NCBI GenBank assembly: GCA_965178125.1
Contig: OZ237749.1
Coordinates: 434,001-498,000 of the forward strand
Reading direction: 5' to 3'
Source of the DNA: Bilabrum cf. latius
Lineage: Eukaryota > Bigyra: Bicosoecida > Bigyra > Bicosoecida
DNA: 64,000 nucleotides
Below the pieces are notes generated by a model. It did not search any database, was not told the origin of the DNA, and worked only from the letters and a program-made list of their open reading frames with translations. The position numbers were made by a program, and so were the translations under genes. Below are positions 1 through 14,100 of the stretch, piece by piece; position 1 is the first letter of the stretch, and the number at the start of each line of letters is the position of its first letter.

Positions 1-3000
1 ACCTTCACCAGCCACGTGAGCCGAGCTGATCTGCCGCTTCCGCATTATCCTGGCGTGCTCCTCGTCGATCAGCTCGCATGCCTCGTCTACCATCGACTCG
101 GTGCGCCTGACTGCGTGCAGCGCTGTCAGCACTCCAAGCGTGGTGCAGATGACGGCAGCCATGACACCGAGGTAGGAAGGACTGACCACCATCGCAAATG
201 CGAGGCCCCACACAAGGCCCATGGCTAGGCCAGCCACGATGGAGATGAACGGAGTGTTGTCCTCGACCAGCTCATCGGCTTGGAGATCGTGCCTGTAGGC
301 AGGGAGCACGAACGGGCTGAACAGGAGCGGACCATCAGCCGCAAGCCCGCGACCCAGCGAGTCTTCCGGCGCGCGGAAAGGATCCGCACTGAACACGCCT
401 GCTCGCAGCAGGCTCATCACACCATACCCAATCAGAAGCACTGCAAGCAGCCACCAGCTGGCCGACAGGCACGCCACGATCACCGCCAAGGAGCCATCCC
501 TAACGTAGAGCACGGCACCGACGACGATTCCGGCGACGACAAACAGCATCACGACGCCTCCAAAGGCATAGTTCACGGCGGGAGGCAGGTAACCGTTGTG
601 CGCCAGAGCGTATACAATCGTGCAAGTCACAGCAAGCCCGAACAGGTAGGCGACCAGCACACCGGCGGTCACGGCGACGTTGTTGAAGACAGCGTTGGAT
701 GCCGCGATAAAGCCAATGATAACCAGCTGCGAGATCAGCAAGCACATGTACACGAACGTCGCAGATTGGGACTTTGACTTCTCCTTGGCCTCTTTGAGCT
801 CGTCGCGACGCACGGCCGACTTGGATCTCGTCAAGTCGCTCGGCCCGTCGCCGCCAGCGGCTGGCTGGTTGCTAGCTGCAGCGGGCTTGGGCCGTAGACA
901 AGCGAACATGTTGAAGAGAACTCCGGGCGCGGTCACACCTGGCAGTTGCCACTCCTCGTCTGACCACTTGTAGGCAGCAACAAGCGAAAGGATGAGCGCT
1001 GGGTACAGGAAGAAGGCGAAGAGAACAGCCAGCAGGTTCGTCCCGGCTCCTTCCACGTTGTCACTGTTCTGCTGGCCGTAATCAGCCATGATCGGGATGT
1101 GGCAAGCGGCGTGCAATGCACCGGCAATCACGAACAGGAGAATCTGCACGATGCGCAGCTCCAGCAGACCGAAGTACATGCGGACAGCCACAAAAACGGT
1201 GGCCGAAGCAAGGAGCATGCCGGCGGCATACCACGCCCAACGAATCGGCTTGAGACCAACAGCCACCACAGATGCAAACCCGACGAGAATACCGACTAGC
1301 AGAAGCGTTCCAACCAGCATCATGGTGTTCCTGAGCTAGTTTGCGCTCAGAGTACACGACTGCACGTCCTGCATGATCTTGCCGACAGAAGGCAGCTTCA
1401 GCTTCTTGGCTTCTCCATCCTCGTCGCCGAACTTTTTCTTCGTGTCCTCGTCTTCAGGCGTAGGCTTCTCGTCCCCCTCTTTGTCGCCAGAGTCTCCCCC
1501 GGCAGCACCGCCTCCAGATGCAGACGCCGCGGCAGCTCCTCCCCCGGCACCGCCAGCATCTTTGTCGGCCTCTTTGTCCTTCTCACCCGAGTCATCCTTC
1601 TTGGGTTCATCTTTCTGAGGTCCCTCTTGTTCATCGTCTTCGTCGCTGTCGCCATTCTTGGCCTTGCCATCCTCGTCGTCCTCGGTGACCTCGATTCGGC
1701 CGCACATCGTGTTGGCCGCACAGCAGCAGGGAAACCAGCCGTACCCGCCAGGAAGCACCACCGAGTAATCGTCCGACTGCAGCTGCCCGTACAGCGCAAG
1801 GAAGAGCACGTAGGCTGCGGGCAAGAAGCAGAGCGAGCCCAGGATGATGTACGAACGCGTGGCCGCAAAGAGCATGCCACCGAGACCGGCACACCCGACT
1901 ACGAACACCACCGCAGTTACCCTTGTTCCCAACGACACGATCCGTCCGCGGTCATGCCTCAGGAAGAAGTGCAAGAAGAACAGCCCAAAGCACGCCAGGA
2001 CGAGCACCAGCGCGCCCAGCCCGAAAGTCCACTGCGGGTGACTCGAGTCCAGGATCTTTACTCGGTCGCTGGGCAGGGCATCGATCTCGCCCTGGAGCCA
2101 GGCCAGAAGAGCCACAAGACCCGCGAATACCACCGTGAGCAGTGCAAGTAGGAAGAGCGGTGACGAGACAAGCTCAACCCAAGAGTTGCCGCAGAGACCA
2201 GCAGCTTTCGCCCTCTGAGTCGGTGGCTTGGGGGCGGCAGGTGCCGCGGCTGGTGCGGGGGCAGGGGCGGGGCCAGCCTTGCCAGCCTCTGCGTCACCTC
2301 CCGATGCACCCTTGGCAGGGGATCCGGGCAGGGCAGGAGCCACGCTGCTGCTGGCATGCGGGGTGCCAGACGCCGTGCTGGGACTCGAACGGGTGCCAGT
2401 ACTGCTCGCATCGTCCCCGCTGACTGCATCGGCAAGGTCGTGCAGCTGTGCGATGAGAGCAGAGAAGTACCTCGCCGCACTTTTGTACGCAAGGAACACG
2501 CCGTACGCGGCGTAGGCAAGGGCAACGCCCAGCAACCACAGCCGCGTCCCCGCCGCCAGGAGCAGGAACCTGCTTGCTGCCAGCACCAGCAGAACGGTGC
2601 CTGTTTCCAGGAAGAGACCGCCCTGAAACCCGAGAGCGGTGATGCCGTCGAGCACGAGAACGGCTCCCGCCGTTGTAATTCCGAGTCCCTTGCCGCTATC
2701 GCTGGCGTTGTCGGAAAGGACGAGAACGGTGACTGCCAGCCCGACGAGGACGAGGACAGAGAGTGAATACAGCACGATGGCCGTCAGGCGACGGCTGCCT
2801 GCCTGCGCCGCTGCCGCCCTTCGGTCGAACCAGACCGCAGCGGCGGGCGGACTGATCACGCGCACGTGGGCAGAAACCGCTTCCTTCAGGCTTCCCGATG
2901 CTTCATCGAGCGCCTGCCCCGCTTCAGCTGCGCCCAGGGCCGCCATGCTCGGTTCGTTGGCACCAGCCCCGGAAGCCGGTGGCTGACGCGAGCCACCGGA

Positions 3001-3888
3001 CGATGGTGACGAGTCGCCTGCACTGCTAGATCCGACCGCCTTGAGCTGTGCGGTTCCTACCACTCCAGAGGCCATCAAATCCATGTCGTAATGCCTCTCC
3101 GCAGAAGCCCACAGGTGCACGGCTCCCATTGCCAGCACCGCGTTGGCACCCAGAAAGGCCCAGGCGGTGGACAAAAAGGAAAAGTCGTAGCTCCTCACGA
3201 CGGTCGTATCCGTGCTTGCAGTTCCGTTGCTCGACGATCCCGTGGGCACCTCGGTGTAGTTTCCGTTGTACACGATGGCGAGTTCAAAGGCGACGATGAG
3301 GAGCAGGGCAGCAGAGGACGAGATGCCGATCGGGGACAGGACGGCGTCGACGATCCCAGGGGATCGACCAACGGCCAGCCGCCATCCACGCACGACCCAC
3401 TGTCCAATGCCGTACATGAGCAGAAAGAAGGCGGGCCCCAGCGTCAGCAGGCCTACGCCGATGAGAGCCGGCTGCACCTCCACGAGCAGCAAGATCGACC
3501 TGCGGGATCCGGGGAAAGTAAATGCAAGAGTGTTACACCAAAAATTAAAAATCCACAGGAATGCAGACTGCGCAGCCAATGTGGTGGATTAAGATCTTGC
3601 CATCGTTCCGCCGGTCACTCACCAAACAACTAGAAGGACCACCGCTGTCACAACGGCAAGATAGCCTAGCAATGACAGCCAAAATGAAGCCACAAAACTA
3701 GAAATGCAGCTTTGGAAGGCATGGTGCAGATAGGCCACGCGAAACTTTGCACTAAACACGATATACAAGGAAGCCGCCAGGAACACCGTGAAAGGTATTC
3801 CCAAGGAGATCCAGAGGCCAAAGAACTCGTCCCTCTACTTTGAATTGAAAGCAGTTTCAAACGAGTCCGCAGCAGATTGCTCTGACAT
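1..3888 (-). CDS. Large polytopic membrane protein, unknown family (3' end outside window)
   Basis: Start chosen at the ATG ending at 3888 (MSEQSAADSF). Codon 18 is TAG (3835-3837) and the frame continues into hydrophobic sequence. A 123-bp intron (3622-3500, GTGAGT...CAG) joins two membrane-rich exons in frame. A second TAG (1336-1338) interrupts the long exon, but the same frame then runs another 445 codons of alternating hydrophobic helices to the window edge with no TAA or TGA. At least 1250 residues. Many candidate membrane segments are spaced by soluble loops. One loop (about 1400-1650) is very acidic and lysine-rich with a Gly/Ala/Ser run, and a Cys cluster (WFPCCCAANTMCG) lies near 1720. 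I do not recognise the family; transporter or channel-like is only a guess from topology. Divergent from the gene starting at 4705. Confidence 0.75.
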
Positions 3889-4704
3889 GGCCCTACGAGA
3901 CCAAAATAGTGAGTAATTCGCAAGGTAGCAGAATTGACCGTTTGGCTTATCGACAACTCGGATAAACTTTTGTCGTTCTTGCGGATCCAGCTTCCTATTC
4001 TGACCAGATGCTGCTCTTTCCGACCAATACTGCACGATTGAGATGGTTCCGAATTCTTGTTAGCGTGTGTTCCTGTGACAGCACGGGTCCACAATGGCAG
4101 TATTGCGCTGGTGCGGGCAGGTGGCGAGGCGTCGCGATCGTGCGGCTGCTACCGGTGGAGGCGATCTGGGCTGCGCAGCAAGATGCTGGGCAGATTGAAG
4201 GCTTCAGCAGCTACGGCAAACCGAAAAGACTTTGATCGTCGAGGCCCGCAGGACTAGCCCAGTTGTGGTGGCCCACCACCACTGGCACTGGTGGCCCCGA
4301 CTCGGGCAGCCTCAGGCTGAGGGGACAATGTGGTGATCATCAATGCCAGTGGTGCCTGTTCCATCGCACGCTAGACGTCTTGACTTTGTGTGCACGAGCT
4401 AGATGTAGAAGCATCACTAGCTCAAGGGTCCCGCGATCCGTGCAGTTCTGTAGTCTGTCGGCGCTGTTAGGCGCCGCGCGCTTGGACCATCTTGCGGAAC
4501 CAAGTAACCGGTGCAAGACCTTCTGTGGCATCTTTCGATATCTTGGCGGCCCAGCGAGTCCAACGAGCATCAAATTACGGCTGTGTATAGTTAATACCTT
4601 CTTATTCGGCTTAGCGGCCTTGCACGCGGACCTGAGTCTGCATCGCCATGTAGGCTCGCGACGGCATTTTTCCAGGGCAGGCAAGGCCTGATCACGACAA
4701 CCCC
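3889..4704. other. Intergenic region between divergent genes
   Basis: 816 bp separating two divergently transcribed genes, so it should hold both promoters. Short ORFs occur on both strands, but none has a recognisable domain or joins a neighbour in frame. It contains a perfect 7-bp inverted repeat with a 1-bp centre (4265-4279). No clear TATA box or RNA gene seen. Confidence 0.5.
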
Positions 4705-7700
4705 ATGGGCAGCGAGTTCGGGTTCAATTCAGCCCAAAGCATTGGAGAAGAATACGGACTTGTGCCGGTCAAGAAAGAGAGGTAGTGCTCAACGTGGTGT
4801 ATAGCCGCGGCTGCCATCGCAACTATAGTATTGATTGCGGTGGCCGTCACGCTTGGCGTGGTGCTGGCAGGCGGAAGCAATGATGATTCCACCAGCTAGC
4901 CATAGGATCCGGTGGCAGGATAGTCGCTTGATGCCGCTGTATTGGTGGATGCTGCCTGTGACACCCAAAGCACGAATGGAGCATTGGCGGGTCTGTTTTC
5001 GCACTACGCCCAGGTAGAGTTTGTGGCAGACAGCGACGTGTCCTGTGTACAAGCCGATAGCATATTAGATCAGCTGGAGCTTTCGTCGGGCATCGGCACT
5101 GAAGCCATACTCTTGGCCATTGAATCGCAGCCGGATTCCCGATTAGTTCGGCGTCGCGTGCTTCGGGATCGCAAGGTATAGCCCGCCACAGCCAGTGGTC
5201 GCAATGCGCGCAGGCTTTAGACATAGGTCGCATTCATTGTCAGAGCTACGTTTCTAGCTAGGAGCGAAGCCGAAGCAAATGGCGCTGCTCGACTCGTTGC
5301 TGATGCAATCAGTGATGGCAGCCTGCTGGACGGCCTGGAAGCTGCTCTCGAGGGCAGCGGCATCTAGTTTGACTATTCCACGGATGCGCAGCGCAGGCGA
5401 GTGCTCGTGGGCATTCTTACGAACGGAGACGGAGACACTACGAACGACGACCTCTCCTTACCGTCGAGCAGCGCAACCCCTTCAGTGTCCACTACAACTA
5501 CCCCAACTCCCGTCGCTCCCTCGGGCACCAGCACGGCATCGGCTCTGCCCAGCGAGAGCCCCACGACGAGCCCCACGCCATCCATCTCCAGCACGGCCTC
5601 ACCGACTGCGTCGGTCTCGAGCTCGCAGACCCCAACTCCTTCGGTGTCACCATCAGGGAGCCCCACACCCAGCACGACTGCTAGCCAGTCGCCCACACCC
5701 AGCCTCACGGCCAGCCCGAGCGTGTCTTCGACCCCGAGTACGAGCATGTCGGCGAGCCCATCCACTTCGCCGACCCCAAGCGTCTCGGCGACGCCGACTA
5801 TATCAAACACGCCAAGCATCACTCCAGTGAGTGCTGCCTCTTGCGTAGATGCACACGCTAAGATGCCGTTTACCCATCGAGAGAAGGCCTTGCTCAAGCC
5901 AGCATGCTGTTGCTGTGCCAGCCCACGAATGTTGCTGCCCCACAAGTCCATCCTTTGCACTCCCCTTTCGTGTTTCACCCCATGCAGACCCCGTCAATCA
6001 CTCCCAGTGGGACACCCACTCCGGTGAGTGCAGCCATGACACGATTATCAACGACCCCAACCGCTGCCCTCTCCACCAGCATGCGCCACGAATCGCTGCT
6101 CTACCATTTCGTTCCCGCAGTCTGCAACACCAACGCCAGTAAGTATGCCGTGCAGTATCCGTCGCACCCTGTTGTAGCTTTCCGATGAACGTTACGCAAC
6201 ACATCGCCAGCTGGAATTCTCCCACTGTAAATGTGTTGCATCTACCAAATGGCCCACAGGCACCTCTCGGCAACTTTACCATGTTCGTGAACAGCATGGT
6301 ATCCCGGAACTCTGCCACGTCAGCCAACGTCGTTGTCTACGAGCACGACACGCGGAGGCGCATCACCAACGGCACCGCCTCGAATTCGGAGGGAATCGAG
6401 GTCAACCTGCAGCACGGATCGGTGGCATACGAGGCTGTGGTGGAGGACGAGGCCTTCTATTCTCTCGAGCCAGTGATCTTCTTTCGGCCGTCCATTGAGG
6501 TCGACCTAGTGGTTCCAGCCCTGCCTGTGCTGAACGACAGCTCGATCACCTACGTGGCGCTGCAGTCGAACCAGCATCCCGTCGCTAGACTCAAGGCAGT
6601 CACGGGACCAGGCGAGAGCACGCTGGCCGCCTCGATCGTCAACAGCGTCAATTTCACGGAGAGCCAGACATGCGTGGTCCCGGGATCCTCCCCATGCGAG
6701 CTGACCGACACGAGCCTTGCCATCGGCACGGGCACCACATCATCGTACGGGTACTCTAGCCTCGTCTCGATCACCGACAAGAATGGCAGGTGTCAGGATG
6801 GCACGGCGCCGGATCCGACCCAGTGCATCGCCAGGATCACGGTGAGAGAGTGCATCGCTGCTTGCCACAGTGATACCTGTGTCGCGCTCTTGCGTGACAC
6901 TCTGCTTGCACTGCGGCTCGGGTGCAGAAAGGCTGTGTTCCGTCTCCACTCAATCATAATTCCTGATACGTGCAGCTACCCTAACATATTGATGCTTACA
7001 CTACGCAGGTCTACGGCACGAGCGCAGACGTGAAGGGCACGGTTGGGGGTGTGGGGACACCACAGATCGACGACGATCAGTGGCAGCTAGATAGGCAGAT
7101 CGATCGGCCCGGAGGTTTCGATTGGGAGCAGATCACCATGTCTGCAGGTGTGCGAGGCTTTCCTGCGCCCAGCCTGTTCGACTTTGTCGACTCGCCCGCG
7201 GTATCGATCGTGGATGCAGCCACGGGCGCAAGGACGGTCCTCCGCGCGAGGGACGCAGTCACGCAGGCTACTGTCGACTACGTCAATGAGACTGGGGCCA
7301 TCTGCAACGAGTGGCTTGCGGGGGCTGTGAACGTGTCGGACGGAAGCGTGATTGACTACCGCAATTCGACCGTGAACTCGAGCATCAACTGGGTTCTGGA
7401 GGAGTTCTTCATGACGAATTGGTACGAAGGATACGAGTGGTCCGACTAGCGCGCTATTGGTCGCAAGGACTTTGTGCCTTCCAACGTGTCTACGTATCCG
7501 TTCCTGTGCGGGCTGCCGCCATCGTTCTTGGCGGACAACCTGGAGACGATCGTTGGCGCGTACCATGACGATTATTACATCAACAGGATTGTCCGGCCCA
7601 CGTCAATGCTGTAGTGGATCGAGTATCACTTGACGAAGTCGAGCTTCGACGAGGAGAACCCCCCTTCCGCCTATTTCTACAACGTTGGTGACACGAGCAA

Positions 7701-7974
7701 GGTAGCTGCGCGGCGCTCTCTGGGTGGCACTACCATTGGCGGCAAGCACAATCACGAAGATCAGAGCGACTCCGTGAGCGATCGCCTTCAAATAGAGCGA
7801 TTGCTCGCGAACAGAGATCCACTCACCGGTAGGATGCTCATGGACATCCACGACATGCCGGACCACCTCACGGAGGAAGAGAGGGAGCATCCCGATGCCC
7901 AACGTGAGCACATGTTCTTGGGCAGGAACCCCACGCGGCCTTGGCTGCTCGAGTCAGGAGAGCTTCTCATTTGA
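4705..7974 (+). CDS. Single-pass surface protein with Ser/Thr/Pro stalk
   Basis: Five exons: 4705-5826, 5988-6023, 6121-6138, 6260-6841, 7009-7974, all GT-AG and phase 0, giving 907 residues and ending at TGA. Ten in-frame TAGs: eight in exon 1 and two in the last exon. No TAA or TGA occurs in frame. The N-terminus is cytoplasmic and charged, followed by one hydrophobic segment (residues about 33-57, rich in A/I/V). Next is a soluble domain (about 60-245) containing ARRL-TAG-T-TAG-VAF, which reads naturally with Gln. A Ser/Thr/Pro mucin-like stalk (about 250-392) includes 36-nt and 18-nt micro-exons that each add only S/T/P codons. The large C-terminal domain has several N-x-S/T sites and ends in a charged tail. 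The topology suggests type II, with the stalk and C-terminus outside. An in-frame ATG at 4648 is an alternative start. No family recognised. Confidence 0.75.
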
Positions 7975-8165
7975 TTCGCGATCTTGCTAGCAGCCCTTGT
8001 TTTAATCTTGTCCTCTGCTACTACTGGCGCAAGCAGCTCTGCACCACACAGAGAGAGAACCTCGAGTCTTCTTCTTCATAATCAGTCCATCAAAAATGCC
8101 ACTTTCACAGCAGATTCTCGCCCGGGACTCGCTTGCAAATACTACGGCCAACAATTGTTCAAAGT

Positions 8166-11100
8166 ATGGATTCTGGTGCCGCGGAAAGATCGCAAGAGCT
8201 CGCTCAGCCTCAGCTAGTGCGAACAGCAACTGATGTGGAACGGGCGAGCCAAGCTGACCACTACTCAGTGCAAGATCCACGTTTTCGCTGGAATGAACAG
8301 CTGCAGTCAATCGTTTCATTGCCTTGCTCGACTCCAGAGGAATCACGGGTTCGGCGTGAAGCAATTGGCAGGCTTGGCAGGCGATTCGGACGAGAGATCA
8401 GACCTGTATGCGAACAAATAGTTGCCGAGATGGGGTTACCAGACCCAGAGAAGACCATAAAGCCTGCCAATGTTGGTGGTATTGCTGGGGGTGTCAAGTT
8501 TATTCACAACGGTGTCCTTCTTAAATTTGCAAGTGACGACGTAGGCATCTACGGGAACTCCAAGGAAGGGGCCGGAAAGGCTGCCAAACTTGAATTCAGG
8601 GCATTGCAGACTCTTCTCGGTCTGAGCGTCGACGGTCTTCATGTTCCATTGCAAAGTGTGGCCCAGGTGCAGGGCTACAGGATTATCGCGTGTGCCTTGC
8701 TGCCAATCTCTGCAAGCTCGCTCGTTTACGGGTCCGCCGACGGCGGCCACACAGTTCACTGCGACTCATCAAAGTTTGCAAAGGTCGCTGAATCCGTTGC
8801 CAAGCAGTTGTTTCTGGCGCAGCACCCTGTTCGAGGGGTCCCGATCTGGCTCGCAGCCGATATCGAGGGCCACAGAGGAACAGACGGGAGACTGTACCTG
8901 CTCGACGCCGCGAGACTGATGCCGGCAGAAGCGCCGCCAACCCAACTGCACGGTGCTATCATTCCAGCAGATGCTGCGGGCGAGGGGGGGCTTCCTGGTG
9001 CGTGGGTCCCAGTGTCGGTGCCGTACAGGGGCACGAGGCAGACTGCATTGATAGGTAGGGACATGCTGCTTGAGCATCTCAACACGAGAGTCTCTTCAGA
9101 AATGGAAGGTGTGATAGACGCGACTGCAGTTGCCGCCACTCAAGGCGGTTCCTCTGCAGTAGGTGCTGATCGTATCACAACCGCTGCACCGAGCCCAACC
9201 GCCGCTGCCACAGGCGGCGCTGCTGACGAGGCACCATCAGCACCAAACCCGGCGACCAGTGACTCTGACGATGCCCCCACATCTGATGTCGTGCATGCCG
9301 ATAGTTACACAGTTGTCGAATTGTCTGGAACTGGGGGTCATGTGCTCCCAGCCGATGGCTATACCGCGCTGGCAGCTGGAGGTGAAGCATCACCGGCCCC
9401 AGGCATTGCAACGCCAGCTGCCTCTGGTGCTGGTACTTCCGAAGTAAAAGCGCATGTTGCCACCGGATATGCGTCTATCGAGGAGCTGGACACTGGCCCT
9501 GACCCAGGAGTCGTGCCTGCTGTAGCCGCAGGCTATACACAGGTAGACACTGTGACGGAGGGGTGGGGCAGGTCTGCCGCATCTGCCGCTGCAGGGAGTG
9601 CTTCATCGACCGCCCCCCAAGCAGCAGTTTCCCCTTCTCCAGGTGTTTCAGACGAAGCGCAAGCGCCTGCTCTGCAGGCTACGCCGGCATTAATCGGCGT
9701 GATGCTGGTCAAGACGTCATGGCCTCGTGCGTGCGCCATTGTGATGCTGAACCAGAGCCATCCAGATGTCATTCGCATGGCTGAAAATCGGCTTGCCAGT
9801 GCCTTGTTACCCGACGGACGGACGGCCTTGAGGGGTCCTGTTCTGCTTCTATCCTGGAGGCACAAGGGAGAGCATCTCACCAGACTGCTGCGTCCAGAGC
9901 TGCTACAGCGCTTCAGGCAGCCAGTTAGCGCCGATTCGCATAGCGGATTTGGCAAGGAAGACAAAGTAAAGCACAATGCCGTCGCGCGCGAGGCGACGGA
10001 GTTTCTTGCCTCGGCTGCCATTCCTGATTTTGCCCGCTCTTTGGATTGTATATGGGGGGGAAAGGAACGTTCTAGCAAAGAGAAAGACAGTGCGACAGGC
10101 GCTGGGCAGGCACCCACATCACCACTGGCCGAACCTCAGCCTGGCTCGCAGTCCGGCGGAGACACCAGCGACAACATTGGGGCTGAATCCCTGGCGCGGA
10201 TGGAAGCGGCTGTGCGCGATCATGAACGTAAGCTCAAGTTCGGCGATAGGTCGCCAAGCAGCCGCGGGAGAGACGACTCGGAGCTGCGGCAGCTAGCCCT
10301 GACAGACCCTCGAGTTTGGTCCGCGGCGGAACATCCTTACTCACTTGATGGCACTGCCGCAATTAACCTTGAAAGCAGGTGCCACGCGGCTGGTGTGCCA
10401 TTCAGAGCTTTCGGTAGAGTCAGGAGCGAGCTGAAGAGCAAGACTGCGCGCGAAGTGGTGCTGGCAGCCGCAGTGGTCAGGGCACTTCGGAGGATCGTGC
10501 TGGCAGCCACCGATGAGCTGGAGCGGGACCAGGAGGGCGCATTGATGTCTGATGAATTGAAGTGGGCGGCGGCTTCTGATCTCTTGGGGGGTTCCGCTGC
10601 AGCTATTAGTCGTGAGGCTTCGGCCGCGCGGCCGCCTGCAGAAGTTGCGCTGCAGCTGCTCCTGAACGTGCTATCGGAGTGCATTCCGGACAGGGCCGCT
10701 GCGGCGGGATCGCATCGTCTTTCTAGCATCGTGTCGTTTATTTGCTACTCCTTCAGCAGTTTGCTGCGCATCGTGCTGCTCTCGAAGTTCGAGAAGATTC
10801 TGTCCGCTCAGGAGCTGGGAGATGGTGTGTGCCCTTGGAGGGACTGTCTCGGTGGTCAAGCCAAGCAGTGGGTCCTGCGCAGCCTGGTGGAGAAACTTGG
10901 CGCGAAATGCGAGTTGGTGTGTAAATTAAACGACGGGGGCACATCGCTTGGATTACCCGCTGACGGCGGGTCCGCCGCTCTCGTTCCTGCCAAGCAAATT
11001 GTGGTACGTAGTTTAAGTGCGATCGTGCACCACCTCGATCCAAGCTTGGACCGGCTGCATGTCGAATTCAAAGCGAATGAAGATGATTTAGGTGCCTCAG

Positions 11101-14100
11101 TTGCGACTAGAGGAATTACTGTGGACGTTGAGAGCGATAGTGTCGAAGAAGTTCCGGTTCGCAGCTCTGTCGAGGTGGAGACAAGTACCGCCATGACCGC
11201 AGCTTGGGCCTCTGTGTCAAGGCGCGGCCCCCTTGGGCTTCATGAGAGCGTGCAATGCATGCTGCGGGCCGGTCGTTTAGTTTCATCGCGCCATGGACTG
11301 TACAGCTCTGCTGCAGGGCGAGTGTCGCTGCAACTTGGACGTCTTCTCATGCAATACGATTAGTTCGCCGCGGGCGCGAGTGCGCTTCTACACGCGATCG
11401 CTGCGTTCCAGACAGCGACGGTTGCACACTACAACAGGGCATTGAGAGAGAGCCTTGGGGCGGTGGGCAACTCTCGGGACTAGCTAGTGAAGCGGTTGCT
11501 GGGCTTAGAGTACTAGGATGGCCAAGAAAAGTCTGAATGGATGATGCAGAGCGGCGAGGCATTGGCGCGCACAACAGCGACCGTGTCGTTCCTCGAGCGG
11601 TACTTTCTTCAACAGTCATGTGCCCACGTTGTTGGTGAGGTGGAGCTACCTCCTCTTCGTAGCTTCCAGTCATTGACAGACGCCATTCTAGGCTAGATCC
11701 CGAGGCCTTGCGCTATCGGAACGGAAATTGACCTGGGCTGGTCAAGGCTACTGCTCTCCAGCTGCCTGTCTAGGATTGGTCAGCCCATGCCAGCCCAAGA
11801 GCTTGTGTCCCAAGCATTGAGAAGTTTCGATAGATTTGGAGGCGTCGGTCCGTCGCTCGAAGCGTTCGGGTCTTGGAGTTGTGCCATCGCTGCGACCACA
11901 CTAGAGGCGGGGAGATCAGCGCCCGCTTCTTGCATTGTGGCAGCGTCCAAGTTGATGCAAATGCCGGAGCACTCCATGCTGAAGCAGCAATACATTAGTC
12001 TCAGTCGGGTGCTGGAGGGAACCAACGCGAGATTCTGGGATGGTAAGAGCTCGATCTCGACTGGATCCACGGCTGGTTTAGATGGCCTTCTTTCTACAGT
12101 TGGGCGGCACACGTTTCGGTCTGCAGTTTGCGTTATTGAGGCCATGCTTTCCACCTGTACCAGCTCTAACGTGCTAAGGTAGCATAATGTAGTGCGAAAG
12201 GATCAGAAGTTTGGCGGCAAAGGGTTACAACACGAGTCGGTCTCACATTTCCTGCGGGACATCGTGGCTGAGTTCATGCAGGCTATTGGTGTAGACAAGG
12301 CGCTCATCCCCGATGTTTAGTAGAGTCAGTCCGATGGTCGAGAGTTGGCACGGTGCGCTGAGGTTCCTGGGCCGATCCTAGCAACCACTTTGTCTGCCGT
12401 AATAAGCTCACATCTGTATGCGATGGGTGGCTCTATCGCAGCTGAAGGCGGCGAGGATCGAGGGTATGCTCATGCCGGCGGTCTGCTCCTGCGCTGCGCG
12501 AAGTATGTGTTTGGTCTGATCGGCTTAGAATGGCCGTGGAAAGGACGCGAGTCCAGTGATCAGAGTTTCCGTGCTACTGCATCTCCCGGCAAGCTGGTCT
12601 GGCAGGCCGGGGGCGCTAGCGCAGATGCACCCGATAGCTCTCAAGGCTTGCCTCTTCCAGGGTCGATCGTGCGCATTCCATCCAGCCGCATCACGTATCT
12701 GCGGGGCAAAACGCTGCAGGATTCCTTTGTTTTAGCGTGCGATGCCAGCCTTGCTTTGAGCCAGCCGGCGCTGGCTGCTGTGTTCGCCCAGCTTGCCGGA
12801 CAGACCTTGCTGAACGGCTGCAGGGCAGCCGACCACGCAGCTATGTACTTTCAAGATGCATCATATGCGCTACCCAAGCATAGAAGCGCGGCTGGTCCAT
12901 CGGGCAGCGCGCCTCTACCGAGCACAGCGGAGGGGGCATTTGAAGCTTCTGTCTCCAAAGCGCTGACAGATGCGGCGCATCTCCGTGGCACCAGTGCTGT
13001 GCTTCCAGCCATTCGGATTGGTCTCTTGCTGTTCTACACCGGCCATCTTGACTTGGCTGAGGATGTCTTTGCATTCCTGCTTTCATCAGGACCCCCTGTT
13101 CCGGCGGGTCAACGACCGCCAGGCCATGTTCTGTTTGCAAGGGATTACTCAGCTCGGTCAGCAAAGTACAGGGAAGTGATGTCCACGTATTCAGAGCTCG
13201 GTGTTGATCCTCGCTAGCTGCTACTGTGCCTGGAGGCATGTATGTCCATGGAGCCCGGCCGAGATGAAGCTGACGTGGAGGCGGCAATCGAGCTCTGCCT
13301 GGAAGGTGCGGGCCCTGCGTAGCTCATGCAAACTGCAACGATGAGGCGAGCCGGTCAGTTGCGCGCAATTTCCTCATTGGCTGACCAGTGCAAGCTAAGA
13401 CTAGACTTTAGCCGGCGGCTGCCAATTTGCTTGCAGTACGGTGCGGGCCAAGCATGGTCAGAGCTGAAGAATGTAATGTAGTCGGCGAAGCTGCAACAGC
13501 AAGAGAGTGCACGAAAGCTTGCGGCTGCTTCTGGAAGGAATACGACCTCCGGTGCCGGAAATCATGAGCTTAGCAACAAGTTTGTCGAAACTGCGACAAG
13601 CCAATCAAATTGCACTCGTTTGGCTGACAAGGGCAACTCGAGTGGCGACGCAGATGACAGCCAAAAGGCAACACCTGCAACAACAGACGATATTGATGAC
13701 TTGCTTGCGCTGGCACTGGACGACTTGGGGATTGAATCCGAGACGCCAGCAACCGGTGCAGCTACCGGTAGCAGCAACAAGACCGCCTCGCGAAAGACCC
13801 CGGACGGCTTCGAAGTGCTTCCAGGTTTGCAAGCCCTCGGCAGCCGGCCAGCATTCGTGAGCCCGTTGGGTAACCACGAGCACCAGATAGTGGACATGAC
13901 GGGATCGCACGGAGAAGAGGGGTGGGGACACGGCAGCACCGCTGTCCACTCGTGCTGCTAGTGGTTGTGCCCTTGGCAAGACAATCCAATCTAGATGACG
14001 GCACAGGTCAAGTGGAAGTTTGGCGGTCCCGATCCGATCGACTACGTGAACTGCTATCGGGTTCCTGCGGCGCGTGGAGCCGATGGGCAAGAATTTCCAG

